64,000 bases of DNA from Miniimonas arenae (GTDB taxonomy: Bacteria > Actinomycetota > Actinomycetes > Actinomycetales > Beutenbergiaceae). The DNA lies in the NCBI RefSeq assembly GCF_006351005.1, contig NZ_VENP01000009.1:17742-81741 (forward strand), given 5' to 3'. The first letter of the stretch is position 1. Every line of letters starts with the position of its first letter. Positions 25,595 through 35,669 of the stretch are shown here, piece after piece. A model generated the notes under the pieces. It saw only the letters and a program-made list of their open reading frames with translations. It did not search any database and was not told where the DNA came from. The position numbers were made by a program, and so were the translations under genes.

Positions 25595-25690
25595 CCGTCC
25601 CCGGGCGTCGCCCGTGCCCGGCTCCGACACGTCCTCGCGACGGCCCGTGTCGCGGCGAAGGCCCGACCTCGGGCCCGGGATGGCGCGGGT

Positions 25691-25696
25691 TACGAT
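25691..25696 (+). promoter_or_regulatory. -10 box of the PFNA-type operon, leaderless
   Basis: TACGAT lies 5 nt before GTG 25702, so the FHA gene mRNA probably begins at its start codon. It would drive the coupled gene set to 39667. Confidence 0.5.
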
Positions 25697-25701
25697 TCAC
25701 C

Positions 25702-27204
25702 GTGCGGTACCTGCAGGGGAGCGGCTTCGTGGTCGCGCGGGGGGGCGTGGTCGCCCTCCTGACTCCGCGCGCCCCCGAGGAGCTCGTCGCCGAGATCTGG
25801 GACCTCGCGGCCTCCGCCACCCGTCACACCGGCGTCCTCGGCGCGATTCTCGCCCGCGGCTTCGTCGCGGTCGGTGACTTCGCCGTCGCTGTCGCGCACG
25901 GTGACCAGCGCACGCTCGTCCTGCGCGGCGACGTCGGCGCCGTCGTGGGCGACGGCGAGGACATGGTCACGCTGACCGGTCGCGGGACCGACACCTGGCT
26001 CGAGCGGCAGGTCCCCGTGCACGCGACGGTGACGTTGTACGGCGGTTCGGCGCCGGCCGCGGGGGCCGGCCTGCCGCTCGTGGCGGGCGTCGTCCGCGCC
26101 CAGGGCGCGATGCTCGGACCGGCTGCCGGTGACGGCCCGACTCCGTCCGCGGCGGGGCGGGAGGCCGCCGAGGTGGCGTCCCTCGCGCCGGGGCACGGCT
26201 CGCCGTCGGTCTTCGCGCCGGGGCCCGCACCGCTGTCCACGCCCGCGCCGGTCCGCGTGCCGCACGCGCCGGCCGCCGCGTCCGATTCCGAGCTCGATGC
26301 GAGCCGTCGCCGGGAGCCGCAGGTCACGCCGGAGGCGGCGACCGACCCGTCACCCGCCGTCGCCCCTGCCGCGACCGGCGACGGCGACCTCGTCGACCGT
26401 GACCAGCACGGTCGGCCCGACCGCACAGGCGGGCGTCCGCCGGTCCCGCGACCGGACGGCCGGATCGCCGGCTCGTGGCGCAGCAAGCGGGCCGGCGCGC
26501 TGGACGGTGCGGCGACGGGCTCTGGAGCCGGCGCTGAGGCCGGCCCCGTGACGGGCCCCGAGGGCCGACGGTCGCAGCGGGCCCCGAGCACCGACGGGCT
26601 CCCCCTGGTCCTCACCGCCCAGGGTGCGGCAGGCGCCGCCGACGCCGCGGGCGCCATGCCGGGGACCCGGGTCGCGACGGCGGTGACCCGAGCCGAGCAG
26701 TCCGGGCAGCCCGAGCAGATCGGGCAGTCAGGGCAGGCTGGGCACCCCGCCTCGCCCTTCGCGGCGCCGGCGCCCGGCGCCGAGGAGGGCCCCGACGACG
26801 ACACGCTGCTCGCCGCCGGCCTGCCCGCGCTCGCCTACGACCCGGCCTCGCTCGCGCCCCGCCAGTTCGCACTGCGCCTGGTGACCGGCGAGCGCGTCCC
26901 GCTGGACCGGTCGGTGCTCGTGGGCCGGGCGCCTCACCACGCCGCGACCGGTCCTGGCCGGACCCCGCCGCGCCTGCTCGTCGTGCCCAGCCCGAACGGC
27001 GACATCTCGCGCACCCACGCCCGGGTCGAGGTCGTCGACGGGAACGTCCTCGTGACCGACCTGGAGTCGACGAACGGCCTGCAGGTCAAGCACCGCTACC
27101 GCCCGCCCGTGCGCCCGCGCCCCGGCGTCCCGACCACCGTGGACGTCGGCAGCGTGATCGACCTCGGGGACGGGGTGCACCTGACCGTCGAGGTGCAGGC
27201 ATGA
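25702..27204 (+). CDS. FHA-domain protein, first gene of PFNA-type cluster
   Basis: This 500-residue protein has a folded N-terminal region (VRYLQGSGFVVARGGVVALL, about 1-135), with alternating strands suggestive of a phosphatase- or GAF-like sensor fold that I cannot name. A long disordered Pro/Ala/Gly segment (140-370) follows, then a C-terminal FHA domain with VLVGRAP, ISRTHARVEV and DLESTNGLQV, which binds phosphothreonine. It probably recruits substrates of the adjoining kinase. Start GTG 25702 is preferred over longer frames because a TACGAT box sits 5 nt upstream. The kinase gene overlaps its stop (ATGA). Confidence 0.82.
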   Translation: MRYLQGSGFVVARGGVVALLTPRAPEELVAEIWDLAASATRHTGVLGAILARGFVAVGDFAVAVAHGDQRTLVLRGDVGAVVGDGEDMVTLTGRGTDTWLERQVPVHATVTLYGGSAPAAGAGLPLVAGVVRAQGAMLGPAAGDGPTPSAAGREAAEVASLAPGHGSPSVFAPGPAPLSTPAPVRVPHAPAAASDSELDASRRREPQVTPEAATDPSPAVAPAATGDGDLVDRDQHGRPDRTGGRPPVPRPDGRIAGSWRSKRAGALDGAATGSGAGAEAGPVTGPEGRRSQRAPSTDGLPLVLTAQGAAGAADAAGAMPGTRVATAVTRAEQSGQPEQIGQSGQAGHPASPFAAPAPGAEEGPDDDTLLAAGLPALAYDPASLAPRQFALRLVTGERVPLDRSVLVGRAPHHAATGPGRTPPRLLVVPSPNGDISRTHARVEVVDGNVLVTDLESTNGLQVKHRYRPPVRPRPGVPTTVDVGSVIDLGDGVHLTVEVQA

Positions 27205-28649
27205 CGGCCCGCACGTCGGGCCCGCCGGCGATCGACGGGTACACCCCGATGGCGCTCGTGGGCCACGGCGGGCACGCCGACGTCTACACCTACCAGCAGC
27301 GCTCGCCCCGCCGCGTCGTCGCCGTCAAGGTCCTCGCCGCACCCGAGGGCGGGGCCGACACCGAGGCGCTCTCCGCCGCGCTCGAGGCCGAGGCCGACTA
27401 CCTCGCCGAGCTCTCGCGCCACCCCTCGATCGTCACCGTGCACTCGGCCGGGGTCTCCGCCGACGGGCGGCCCTACATCGTCATGGAGTACTGCGCGCGG
27501 CCGGGCCTCGGCTCGGTGTACCGCCGCCAGCGACTCGGCGTGCCCGAGGTGCTGCGGATCGGCATCCGGCTCGCGTCGGCCGTGGAGACCGCGCACCGCG
27601 CGGGCGTGCTGCACCGCGACATCAAGCCCGCCAACGTGCTCGTGACCGACTTCGGCTGGCCCGCGCTCGCGGACTTCGGGATCGCCGGCGCCGTCGGGGC
27701 GGGCTCGGCCGCGGGCGTCTCCGTGCCCTGGGCGGCGCCCGAGGTGCTCGTGCGCGGCACCGCCGACGAGCGCTCGGACATCTACTCCCTCGGCGCGACG
27801 CTCTACGCCCTGCTCGCGCAGCGCTCGCCGTTCGAGGTGCCCGGCGCGGACAACGACCCGTACGAGCTCATGGCGCGCATCGAGCGCGGCAACCCGCCGC
27901 CGGTCGGCCGACCCGACGTGCCGCAGAGCCTCGAGTCGGTGCTGCACCGCGCGCTCGGCCCCGCGGCCGCGCGCTACCGCTCGGCCGCGGACCTCGGTCG
28001 TGCGCTGCAGCAGGTCGAGCTCGAGCTGTCGCTGCCCGTGACCGAGCTCGACCTGCCCGAGGTCCCCCAGCGCGGCGCCGCCTGGGTCGACCAGACCGGC
28101 ACCTCGATCAACCCCGGCGAGGCGGCCCGGCAGGCCGGGCCGCTGCAGCCCTGGGACCCCACCCGGGTCCGGCCGATCGAGATCGCGGACGTCCCGGAGG
28201 CGGACCCGCGCGGAGGCCACGGCGACGGACGCGGCGCGGGGGAGGGCCGAAGCGCCCGGGTGATGCTCGCCGTCGTGCTCGTGCTGGTCGGCACCGTGGC
28301 CGCGGTGTGGCTGCTCTCCCGGCTGGGCTCCAGAGCCGACCCCACGCCCACGGCCCAGGCGACGTCCACGCTCGCGCTCGGCACCACCGCGCCGACGCCC
28401 ACCGACCTCACGGCCACCCGGGTGCCCGGCGGCGTCGAGGTGACGTGGGTGAACCCCTCGCCGCGCACGGGCGACACCTACGCGTGGTCGCTCAGCGGCC
28501 CCGGCACCACCGGCGAGCGCACGATCGTCACGGAGCCGCGCGCCCTCGTGCCCGCCGAGGCGAGTGCCCCGGTGTGCGTCGACGTCGTGATCGTGCGCGC
28601 GGACGGCGCCGCCTCGATGAACCCGGGGAACGTCTGTGTCCAGGACTGA
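27201..28649 (+). CDS. transmembrane Ser/Thr protein kinase (PFNA kinase)
   Basis: This 482-residue kinase has glycine loop GHGGHADVY (21-29), VAVK Lys43, catalytic HRDIKPANV (Asp140) and DFG (158-160), so it should be active. A cytoplasmic linker follows, then one membrane helix (about 353-372) and a short extracellular domain of FN3-like character (VPGGVEVTWVNP) with two cysteines. This is the layout of Pkb2 in the bifidobacterial PFNA cluster. Likely substrates are the FHA proteins, MoxR ATPase and nearby secretion components. It overlaps the FHA gene by 4 bp and the FN3 gene by 14 bp. Confidence 0.93.
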   Translation: MTARTSGPPAIDGYTPMALVGHGGHADVYTYQQRSPRRVVAVKVLAAPEGGADTEALSAALEAEADYLAELSRHPSIVTVHSAGVSADGRPYIVMEYCARPGLGSVYRRQRLGVPEVLRIGIRLASAVETAHRAGVLHRDIKPANVLVTDFGWPALADFGIAGAVGAGSAAGVSVPWAAPEVLVRGTADERSDIYSLGATLYALLAQRSPFEVPGADNDPYELMARIERGNPPPVGRPDVPQSLESVLHRALGPAAARYRSAADLGRALQQVELELSLPVTELDLPEVPQRGAAWVDQTGTSINPGEAARQAGPLQPWDPTRVRPIEIADVPEADPRGGHGDGRGAGEGRSARVMLAVVLVLVGTVAAVWLLSRLGSRADPTPTAQATSTLALGTTAPTPTDLTATRVPGGVEVTWVNPSPRTGDTYAWSLSGPGTTGERTIVTEPRALVPAEASAPVCVDVVIVRADGAASMNPGNVCVQD

Positions 28650-31600
28650 CGCCGCGCACGGGACGCCGGGACGCGGCCCGCTGGCCCGGTGGTGGGACGC
28701 CGTGCGCCCGCGGGGCGGCCGGTCGGGCGGCCGGGCCGACGCGGGGCGCGACGCCCGTGCGGGCCAGGGCCGGGGACGGGCCGGCAACCGTGGTCAGCAC
28801 CGCGGTGGCAGCGGGCCTGTCGACCCGCGCGCCGCGCGGCGCACCGCGGCCGTGGCGGTGCCGGTGCTGCTCGCCGTCGGCGCGCTCGCCTACCCCGGCC
28901 TCACGACCACCCAGGTGCAGGTGGACGACGGCGGGGTGTGGGTCACGAACGGCAGCCGGCTCGTCCTCGGCCGGTACAACGTCACGATCGACTCCCTCAC
29001 CGGCGGCCTGCTCGCCACCAGCCCGCGCCTGGACGTGCTGCAGCAGGGCACCGACGTGCTGCTCCTCGAGCCCGGTCGGATCAGCGTCGTGGACCCCACG
29101 ATGGTCGTGACCACCTCGCGCGTCGACGTGCCGCCCGACGCCGAGGTCGACCTGCAGGACCGCACGGTCCTGGTCACCGACCCCTCCACCGGCAACGCGT
29201 GGCTGCGTCCGCTGGAGACGCTCGCGACGCTCCGGGTCGACGCCGACGAGCCCGACCTCACCGTCGGGCTCGGCGGCGCCGTGGCGCTCGGTGTCGACGG
29301 CGTGGCGCGCGGCCTCACGGCCGACGGCGAGGAGGTCGAGGCGCACGTCGACGGCGAGGAGGTCGTCACCAGCCACGTCCGGGACCGTGACCGGGCCCCC
29401 GGTGGGTCGTGGAGCACCGCGACCGTCGTGGGGGAGGACCTCGTCGCGACCGACGGCGCCGTGCTGTCCACGCCGGACGGCGCCGTCCCGGTGCCGGCGG
29501 CGGGCGTGCTCCAGCGCTCCGGCGACGCGGCCGACGTCGTCGCGCTCGCCACCCGCACGTCCCTCGTCCAGGTGGACCTCTCCGGCGGGGACGTCACCGA
29601 GACCCCGACCGGCGGCTCCGGCACGCCCGCCGTCCCGGTGCGGGTGGGTGCGTGCCTGCACGCGGCGTGGGCGTCCGCGACCGGGAGCTACGCCGTCGAC
29701 TGCGGCGACGGACCCGCGGTGAGCGACCTGGACGGGATGGACCCGCAGGTCGCGCCCGTGTTCCGGGTCAACCGCGGTCGCGTCGTGCTCAACGACGCGA
29801 CCGGCGGCTTCCTCTGGGTCCCGCAGGAGTCGTCCGAGCGGCGCGAGCCCGCGTGGGACACCGTGCTCGACTCCGACTCCGGGCAGGTGAACGAGGAGCA
29901 GGAGCAGGTCGTCACGAACGAGCGCACCGCCTGCACCGAGGAGGAGTCCGACCCGCTCGCGACCGCCGACCAGTTCGGCGTGCGGGCCGGCGCCACCGCG
30001 ATCCTGCCGGTGCTGGACAACGACTCCTCGCGCGCGTGCGGCGTGCTCGCCGTCGCGAGCCTCACGGTGCTGCCCGAGGACTTCGGCACCGTCGTGCCCG
30101 TGTACGACGGCCGGGCCCTTCAGGTCACCCTCGCGCCCGGCGCGACCGGGCAGCAGACCTTCCGCTACACCGTGAGCGACGGCCGCGCCACGACCACGCC
30201 CGCCGAGGCGGAAGTCACCGTGACCGTCCGCGGGCCCGACGAGCAGGGCGCGCCCGTCCAGGTGCGCACCGAGACGCTCACCGTGGAGCAGGGCGGCGAG
30301 GCGCGCTACGACCTGCTCGGTGACCTCCTCGACCCGGACGGCGACGACCTGCAGCTCCTGAGCGCGACGTCCGACGGCGACGCGAACGTCTCGATCGACC
30401 CCGACGGTCTGCTCACGGTGCGCCCCCAGGGCTCGGCCCTCGGTCGCCAGACGGTGACCGCGATGGTCAGCGACGGCGCGACGCCCGTCGAGGCGACGCT
30501 CGCCGTCGACGTCGTCGCCGCCGCGTCCGCGCCCCCGCGCCTCGGCCCGGTGCACGCCGCCACCGTGGCGGGCACCCCAGTCACGCTCGACCCGCTCGGG
30601 GCCGTGCTGTCGCGCGGTGCCGAGCCCGCGCGGCTCGCGAGCGTGGGCACGACGGCGGGCCTCACCGTCGACGCCGACCTCGCCGCGGGCACGTTCACCG
30701 TGACGGCGCAGGCGCCCGGCAGCTACGTCGTGCCGTTCGTCGTGGTCTCCGCCGGCCAGGAGGCGCGCGGGCTCGCGCGGATCGACGTCGTCGCGCAGGA
30801 GGACGCGCCGTCGGCCCTCGTCGCGACCCGCGACGTGCTCTACCTGCCGGCCACCGGCGAGGGCACGCTCGACCCGCTCGCCAACGACGTGCTGCCACCC
30901 GGCGTCCCCGGGTTCGTCCTCGACGTCACCGGCCCGTCCGACGGCGTGGTCGAGGCCTCCGTGCACGACCACCAGCTCGTCACGGTGCGCCGGATGCGGT
31001 CCTTCGACAAGCCGGTCGAGCTCACCTACACCCTGACCGACGGGGTGACGGCGACGACGGGGACGATCGCCGTCGTGCCCCTCCCGGCGCCTGCCCAGGT
31101 CGGGCCGCCCGTGGTTGACGACACCGCCGCGGACGTGCGCACCGGCGGCGTGGTCACGCTGCGCGTGCTCGACGGCGCCCGCGACCCCGACGGGGAGGCG
31201 CTCAGTCTCGTGCCGCAGATCGTCGAGCAGCCGGCGGCGGGCACGCTCTACGTGACGGGCGACGTCGTGCGCTACCAGGCGCCGGAGGAGCCCGGCACCT
31301 ACCAGGGCAAGGTCGAGGTCGTCGACGCGAGCGGCAACCGGGTCGGTGCGCGCGTGCAGCTCTCGGTGCACGGGGCGGACGCCGACGCCAAGGCGCCCGC
31401 GCGTCCGCGCGACCTCGAGGTGCGGGTGTTCGCGGGCGAGAGCGTGCGCATCGACGTGCCGCTCGTGGGGATTGACGAGGACGGCGACGGCGTGATGCTG
31501 CAGGGTCCGGCGACGGCGCCGACGCTCGGGCGGATTACCGACGTCGGCAGCACCTGGCTGGAGTACGAGGCGCTGCCGGGGGAGACGGGCACCGACACGT

Positions 31601-34587
31601 TCCAGTACGCCGTCGAGGACTGGACCGGGCAGCGCGCCCGGGCGCAGATCCGGGTGGCCGTGGTGCCGCGGCCCGACCCGACGAACACCGTCACGGCCGT
31701 CGACGACCTCGTCTCGCTCCGCCCGGGCCAGACCGTGCGGGTCCCGGTGCTCGAGAACGACTCCGACGCCTCGGGCGAGGCGCTCGTCCTGGGCGACGCC
31801 CTCGAGCCGGACGGGGACGGGATCACCGCGACGGTCCAGGACGGGGCGATCGACGTCGTCGCCGGCTCGGCCGAGGGGGTGGTCAACGTCCTGTACACCG
31901 TCACCACCGCGACCGGTGGCTTCGCGCAGGCGCTGCTCGTCGTCGAGGTCCGTGCTGACGCGGCGCTCCTGCCGCCGGTCGCGGCCGACGTCGTGGTGCG
32001 ACCCGCGGACACCATCGGCCTCACCGAGGCGGACGTCGACGTGCTGAGCGTGGCCCGCAACCCCTCCGGCCCCGTCTCGGATCTCACCGTGTCGCTCCCG
32101 GCCGGGTACGACGGCGTCGCGCGGGTCGCCGGGAACGGCGACGTCGTCGTCACGCTGGGCCCGACGACGCGCACCGTGCCGTACCTGCTCACCAGCGCGA
32201 GCGCTCCGGACACCGCCGGCATCGCGTTCATCACGGTGCCCGCGCTCGGCGACTTCCCGCCGGTGCTGCGCTCGCGGGCGCCGGCGCTGTCGGTGGTGTC
32301 GGGGGAGACGCTGACGTTCGACCTGTCCGACCAGGTCCGCGTCGCGCCCGGCAAGGAGCCGCAGGTCGCCGACTCCACGACGGTGCAGGCCACCCGCGCC
32401 GAGCCGGGCGCGGCGCTGGTCGTCGACGCCGACACCCTCACGTTCACGCCCCAGGCGGGCTACGCGGGTCCGGCGTCCGTGTCGGCCGAGGTCGCGGACG
32501 GACCGCTGGACGATCCCACCACCCGCGTCTCGCTCCTCACGTTCCCCGTCACGGTGCTCGCGGCCGAGGCCTACCCGCCCACGTTCACCGCGACGACGCT
32601 CGAGGTGGGTGCCGGCGACGCGGCCGTCTCCGTCGACCTGCTCAACCTGACCTCCTCCGTCGCCGACGGCACGGGGACGCCGCAGCGCTACTCCTACGCG
32701 CTCGACGGCGAGACCCCGCTGGGCTTCGACGTCACCCTCACCGGGTCGCGCCTCACCGCCTCGGCCGCCGCCGACGCGCCGGTCGGCACGCGCGGCTCGG
32801 TCGGGCTGGCCGTCTCCTACGGCGGCAGCGAGCCCGTGCTGGCCCGGGTCGAGCTGCGGGTGGTGCCGACGCGGCATCCGCTGCCGCGCGTCCTGGACCG
32901 GTCCGTCCCGGACGCCCGGGCGGGCCAGTCGCGCTCGGTCGACGTGCTCGCCGGCGCCTACAACCCCTTCCCCGAGACCCCGCTGCGCCTGGTCGGCGCG
33001 ACCCTCGTCGCCGGGAGCGGCGACGTGGCCACGAGCGGGGAGTCCGTCGTCGTGACCCCCGAGGCCGGCCGCGCGCAGGTGATGACGATCCGCTTCCAGG
33101 CGATGGACGCGACGGGGGACGCGGCCCGGATCGCCGAGGGGACGCTCACGGTCACGGTGGTCGGCCCGCCCGACCCGCCGCCGGCTCCGAGCGCGGTGCC
33201 CGGCGACACGGTCGTGGACCTCACGTGGTCGCCGCCGGCCATGAACGGCTCGCCGATCTACGAGTACCAGGTCACCACGCAGCCGGGCGGGACGGTCACC
33301 GCCTGCCCCAGCACGGTGTGCCAGATCACCGGGCTCGTCAACAACACCGACTACACCTTCACCGTGATCGCGCTCAACGAGGTCGGCGCGTCCCCGCCGG
33401 GGGCGCCGTCCGCCCCGGTGCGCCCCGACGTCATCCCGGACGCGCCCGCGTCGGTTCAGGTGGTGCGGGGCGACGGCGCGCTGACCGTGAGCTGGGCCGC
33501 CGCCGTCACGCGCGGGTCGCCGGTGAGCTCCTACGTGGTCCAGCTCGAGCCCGGCGGCATCCGCGTCGAGGTGGCCGGCACCCTGCTCTCGCGCACGATC
33601 GACGGACTCGCCAACGGCACCGAGTACACCGCCACCGTGCAGGCCGTGAACGCCAAGGGCCCCGGGCCGGTGAGCGCGCCCGCTCGCGGGATCCCGGCCG
33701 GCGTGCCGCTCCCGCCCGGCCTGCCGACGGTGCCGAACGAGTACCGCCCGGACGGCAGCACGGCGCTCCAGGCGTCGTGGCCGGCCGCGAACGGCAACGG
33801 CGACGCGGTCACGCTCTACGAGGTGGAGGTCACCGGACCCGGGGGCACGCAGAACGCGACGGCGGCCTCGACGTCGTGGTCGATGGCCGGCGCCCAGCTC
33901 GGAGCGACCTACCAGATCCGGGTGCGCGCCCAGAACGGTGTGGGCTGGTCGGCGTGGGGTCCGCCGGCGACGGCGCGCGTGTGGACGGCGCCCGGCGCGC
34001 CCGGCGGCGTGCGGCTCGACGTCGGCGGCGGCGCCGAGCCCGGCCAGGGGTCGGTCACCGTCTCGTGGACCCCGCCCGGCGACGCCGGTGGCCAGGGCAT
34101 CACGGTGGACCGCTACCGGCTCGACTGGGTCCAGTCGGGCGTCGCGCGCAGCACGGAGGTGGCCGGGACCTCGTACACGATCGGCTCCCTCGCGGGCGGG
34201 ACGCAGGTCACCGCGTCGGTGACGGCGATCAGCTCGGTCGGTGCCACCGGGCCCGCGGCGAGCGCCGGCCCCGTCACGGCCGTGACCCGGCCGCAGGTCT
34301 ACGAGCTGCGGGCGGAGCTCGGCTCGAACGGCCGGGTCACCGCGACCTGGCGGGTCAACGACGGCGGGTCGGGGATCACGGGGACCGAGGTGCGCCTCGA
34401 CGGCGACCGCGGCGTCGTCGGCGTCGGGGACCTCACGTGGACCTCGCTGCTGCCGCTCACGCCCGGTGACCACGTGGTGCGCGTCGTCGTCGAGAACGCC
34501 CAGGGCGCCTCGGCGCCGGCCGAGGTCACCGTGCGCGTGCCGGAGCCGACGCCCGAGGCGACCCCGACCGCGAGTGCGACACCATGA
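28636..34587 (+). CDS. giant surface protein with Ig-like repeats and FN3 domains
   Basis: This 1983-residue protein has an Arg/Gly-rich cytoplasmic start, one membrane helix (about 72-90) and a beta-propeller-like region (about 100-400). Next comes a chain of Ig/cadherin-like repeats with Asp-rich turns (DPDGDDL, LENDSDASGEAL, IDEDGDGVML) that may bind calcium. About five fibronectin-III domains lie between about 1510 and 1960 (VVDLTWSPP, LTVSWAAA, SVTVSWTPP). Cys pairs (VGAC/AVDC, TAC/RAC, TAC/TVC) suggest disulfides. The C-terminus is a Thr/Pro tail without a sortase motif. In the PFNA cluster the FN3 protein is thought to sense extracellular proteins. GTG 28636 overlaps the kinase gene. 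Confidence 0.88.
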   Translation: MSRTDAAHGTPGRGPLARWWDAVRPRGGRSGGRADAGRDARAGQGRGRAGNRGQHRGGSGPVDPRAARRTAAVAVPVLLAVGALAYPGLTTTQVQVDDGGVWVTNGSRLVLGRYNVTIDSLTGGLLATSPRLDVLQQGTDVLLLEPGRISVVDPTMVVTTSRVDVPPDAEVDLQDRTVLVTDPSTGNAWLRPLETLATLRVDADEPDLTVGLGGAVALGVDGVARGLTADGEEVEAHVDGEEVVTSHVRDRDRAPGGSWSTATVVGEDLVATDGAVLSTPDGAVPVPAAGVLQRSGDAADVVALATRTSLVQVDLSGGDVTETPTGGSGTPAVPVRVGACLHAAWASATGSYAVDCGDGPAVSDLDGMDPQVAPVFRVNRGRVVLNDATGGFLWVPQESSERREPAWDTVLDSDSGQVNEEQEQVVTNERTACTEEESDPLATADQFGVRAGATAILPVLDNDSSRACGVLAVASLTVLPEDFGTVVPVYDGRALQVTLAPGATGQQTFRYTVSDGRATTTPAEAEVTVTVRGPDEQGAPVQVRTETLTVEQGGEARYDLLGDLLDPDGDDLQLLSATSDGDANVSIDPDGLLTVRPQGSALGRQTVTAMVSDGATPVEATLAVDVVAAASAPPRLGPVHAATVAGTPVTLDPLGAVLSRGAEPARLASVGTTAGLTVDADLAAGTFTVTAQAPGSYVVPFVVVSAGQEARGLARIDVVAQEDAPSALVATRDVLYLPATGEGTLDPLANDVLPPGVPGFVLDVTGPSDGVVEASVHDHQLVTVRRMRSFDKPVELTYTLTDGVTATTGTIAVVPLPAPAQVGPPVVDDTAADVRTGGVVTLRVLDGARDPDGEALSLVPQIVEQPAAGTLYVTGDVVRYQAPEEPGTYQGKVEVVDASGNRVGARVQLSVHGADADAKAPARPRDLEVRVFAGESVRIDVPLVGIDEDGDGVMLQGPATAPTLGRITDVGSTWLEYEALPGETGTDTFQYAVEDWTGQRARAQIRVAVVPRPDPTNTVTAVDDLVSLRPGQTVRVPVLENDSDASGEALVLGDALEPDGDGITATVQDGAIDVVAGSAEGVVNVLYTVTTATGGFAQALLVVEVRADAALLPPVAADVVVRPADTIGLTEADVDVLSVARNPSGPVSDLTVSLPAGYDGVARVAGNGDVVVTLGPTTRTVPYLLTSASAPDTAGIAFITVPALGDFPPVLRSRAPALSVVSGETLTFDLSDQVRVAPGKEPQVADSTTVQATRAEPGAALVVDADTLTFTPQAGYAGPASVSAEVADGPLDDPTTRVSLLTFPVTVLAAEAYPPTFTATTLEVGAGDAAVSVDLLNLTSSVADGTGTPQRYSYALDGETPLGFDVTLTGSRLTASAAADAPVGTRGSVGLAVSYGGSEPVLARVELRVVPTRHPLPRVLDRSVPDARAGQSRSVDVLAGAYNPFPETPLRLVGATLVAGSGDVATSGESVVVTPEAGRAQVMTIRFQAMDATGDAARIAEGTLTVTVVGPPDPPPAPSAVPGDTVVDLTWSPPAMNGSPIYEYQVTTQPGGTVTACPSTVCQITGLVNNTDYTFTVIALNEVGASPPGAPSAPVRPDVIPDAPASVQVVRGDGALTVSWAAAVTRGSPVSSYVVQLEPGGIRVEVAGTLLSRTIDGLANGTEYTATVQAVNAKGPGPVSAPARGIPAGVPLPPGLPTVPNEYRPDGSTALQASWPAANGNGDAVTLYEVEVTGPGGTQNATAASTSWSMAGAQLGATYQIRVRAQNGVGWSAWGPPATARVWTAPGAPGGVRLDVGGGAEPGQGSVTVSWTPPGDAGGQGITVDRYRLDWVQSGVARSTEVAGTSYTIGSLAGGTQVTASVTAISSVGATGPAASAGPVTAVTRPQVYELRAELGSNGRVTATWRVNDGGSGITGTEVRLDGDRGVVGVGDLTWTSLLPLTPGDHVVRVVVENAQGASAPAEVTVRVPEPTPEATPTASATP

Positions 34588-34697
34588 GCACGCGCGGCCG
34601 GCGACCGCCGACCCAGCCCGCAGCACACGCACCGCACTCAGAGCACTCAGAGCACGCAGCGCACGCAGCGCAGACAGTCCAGGAGGACGCCCGGTGA
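34584..34697 (+). CDS. 37-residue His-rich coupled small ORF
   Basis: This frame fills the gap between the FN3 and MoxR genes exactly. Its ATG overlaps the FN3 stop (ATGA, 34584-34587) and its TGA overlaps the MoxR start (GTGA, 34694-34697). The product starts MSTRGRRPPTQPA, continues HAPHSEHSEHAAHAAQ and ends TVQEDAR. The His spacing comes from a 9-bp DNA repeat (CACTCAGAG, CACGCAGCG). It may be a real metal-binding micropeptide, or translated only to couple the two neighbours. Too short to assign to a family; no homologue is known to me. Confidence 0.6.
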   Translation: MSTRGRRPPTQPAAHAPHSEHSEHAAHAAQTVQEDAR

Positions 34698-35668
34698 CCA
34701 CGCCCCCCATGCCCGAGCAGGAGGCCACCGCGTTCGCGGCGACCTTCGACTCGATGGTGCTCAACGTCGGCCACGCCCTCCTGGGCAAGGAGCACGCGGT
34801 GCGCCTCGTGGTCGGCGCGCTCCTCGCGCGGGGTCACGTCCTGCTCGAGGACGCCCCCGGAACGGGCAAGACGTCCCTCGCACGGGCGCTCGCGGCGTCG
34901 GTCGACGGGAGCACGAGCCGGGTCCAGTTCACCCCCGACCTGCTGCCCTCCGACGTCACGGGCGTGTCGGTGTACGACCAGGCGCACGGCACGTTCGAGT
35001 TCCACCGCGGTCCGGTGTTCGCGTCGATCGTGCTCGCGGACGAGATCAACCGCGCGTCCCCGAAGACGCAGTCCGCGCTGCTGGAGGTGATGGAGGAGGG
35101 CCACATCACGGTCGACGGCGTGACCCACCCCGTGCCCGACGTCTTCATGGTCATCGCGACCCAGAACCCCATCGAGCAGGCCGGCACGTACCGCCTGCCG
35201 GAGGCTCAGCTCGACCGGTTCCTCGTCAAGCTCTCGCTCGGCTACCCCGACACCGAGGCCGCCCTGGACATCCTCGCCGGCTCGGCCGAGCGCGACCGCA
35301 CCTCGCGGCTCACCCCCGTGGTCGGCACGGCGGACGTCGCCGCCATGTCGCGTGCGGCGTCGACCGTCTACGTGGACCGGGCGGTGCTGCGCTACGCCAA
35401 CGGCCTCGTCGAGGCGACCCGCGCGGACCCGCGCTGCCGGCTCGGCTCCTCGGTGCGCGGCGGGCTCGCGCTCGTGCGGCTCGCCAAGGTGTGGGCGGCC
35501 TCGCAGGGGCGCAACTACGTGGTGCCCGACGACGTCAAGGAACTCGCCCTCCCGGTGCTCTCCCACCGCCTCGTGCTGGATCCCGACGCCGAGCTCACCG
35601 GCACCGACGCCGAGCAGGTCGTCGCGGACGTCCTGGCCGCGCAGCCGCCCCCCAACCCGGGCCTCTGA
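34694..35668 (+). CDS. MoxR-family AAA+ ATPase
   Basis: This 324-residue ATPase has Walker A EDAPGTGKTS (Lys59), Walker B VLADEINRA (113-121), sensor-1 ATQNP, and the MoxR-typical LPEAQLDRFLVKL and late SVRGGLAL. MoxR proteins act as chaperones that load metals or remodel partner complexes, and almost always pair with DUF58 and transglutaminase-like genes, as here. Start GTG 34694 has AGGAGG at 34681-34686 and overlaps the small ORF's stop. It is the aaa-atp gene of the PFNA arrangement. Confidence 0.94.
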   Translation: MTTPPMPEQEATAFAATFDSMVLNVGHALLGKEHAVRLVVGALLARGHVLLEDAPGTGKTSLARALAASVDGSTSRVQFTPDLLPSDVTGVSVYDQAHGTFEFHRGPVFASIVLADEINRASPKTQSALLEVMEEGHITVDGVTHPVPDVFMVIATQNPIEQAGTYRLPEAQLDRFLVKLSLGYPDTEAALDILAGSAERDRTSRLTPVVGTADVAAMSRAASTVYVDRAVLRYANGLVEATRADPRCRLGSSVRGGLALVRLAKVWAASQGRNYVVPDDVKELALPVLSHRLVLDPDAELTGTDAEQVVADVLAAQPPPNPGL

Positions 35669-35669
35669 G

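Noticed and set aside
28528..34788. 6.2-kb open frame antisense to the FN3 surface protein
   Set aside because: No recognisable domain, Arg/His/Gly-rich mirror composition; the sense strand has clear domains throughout.
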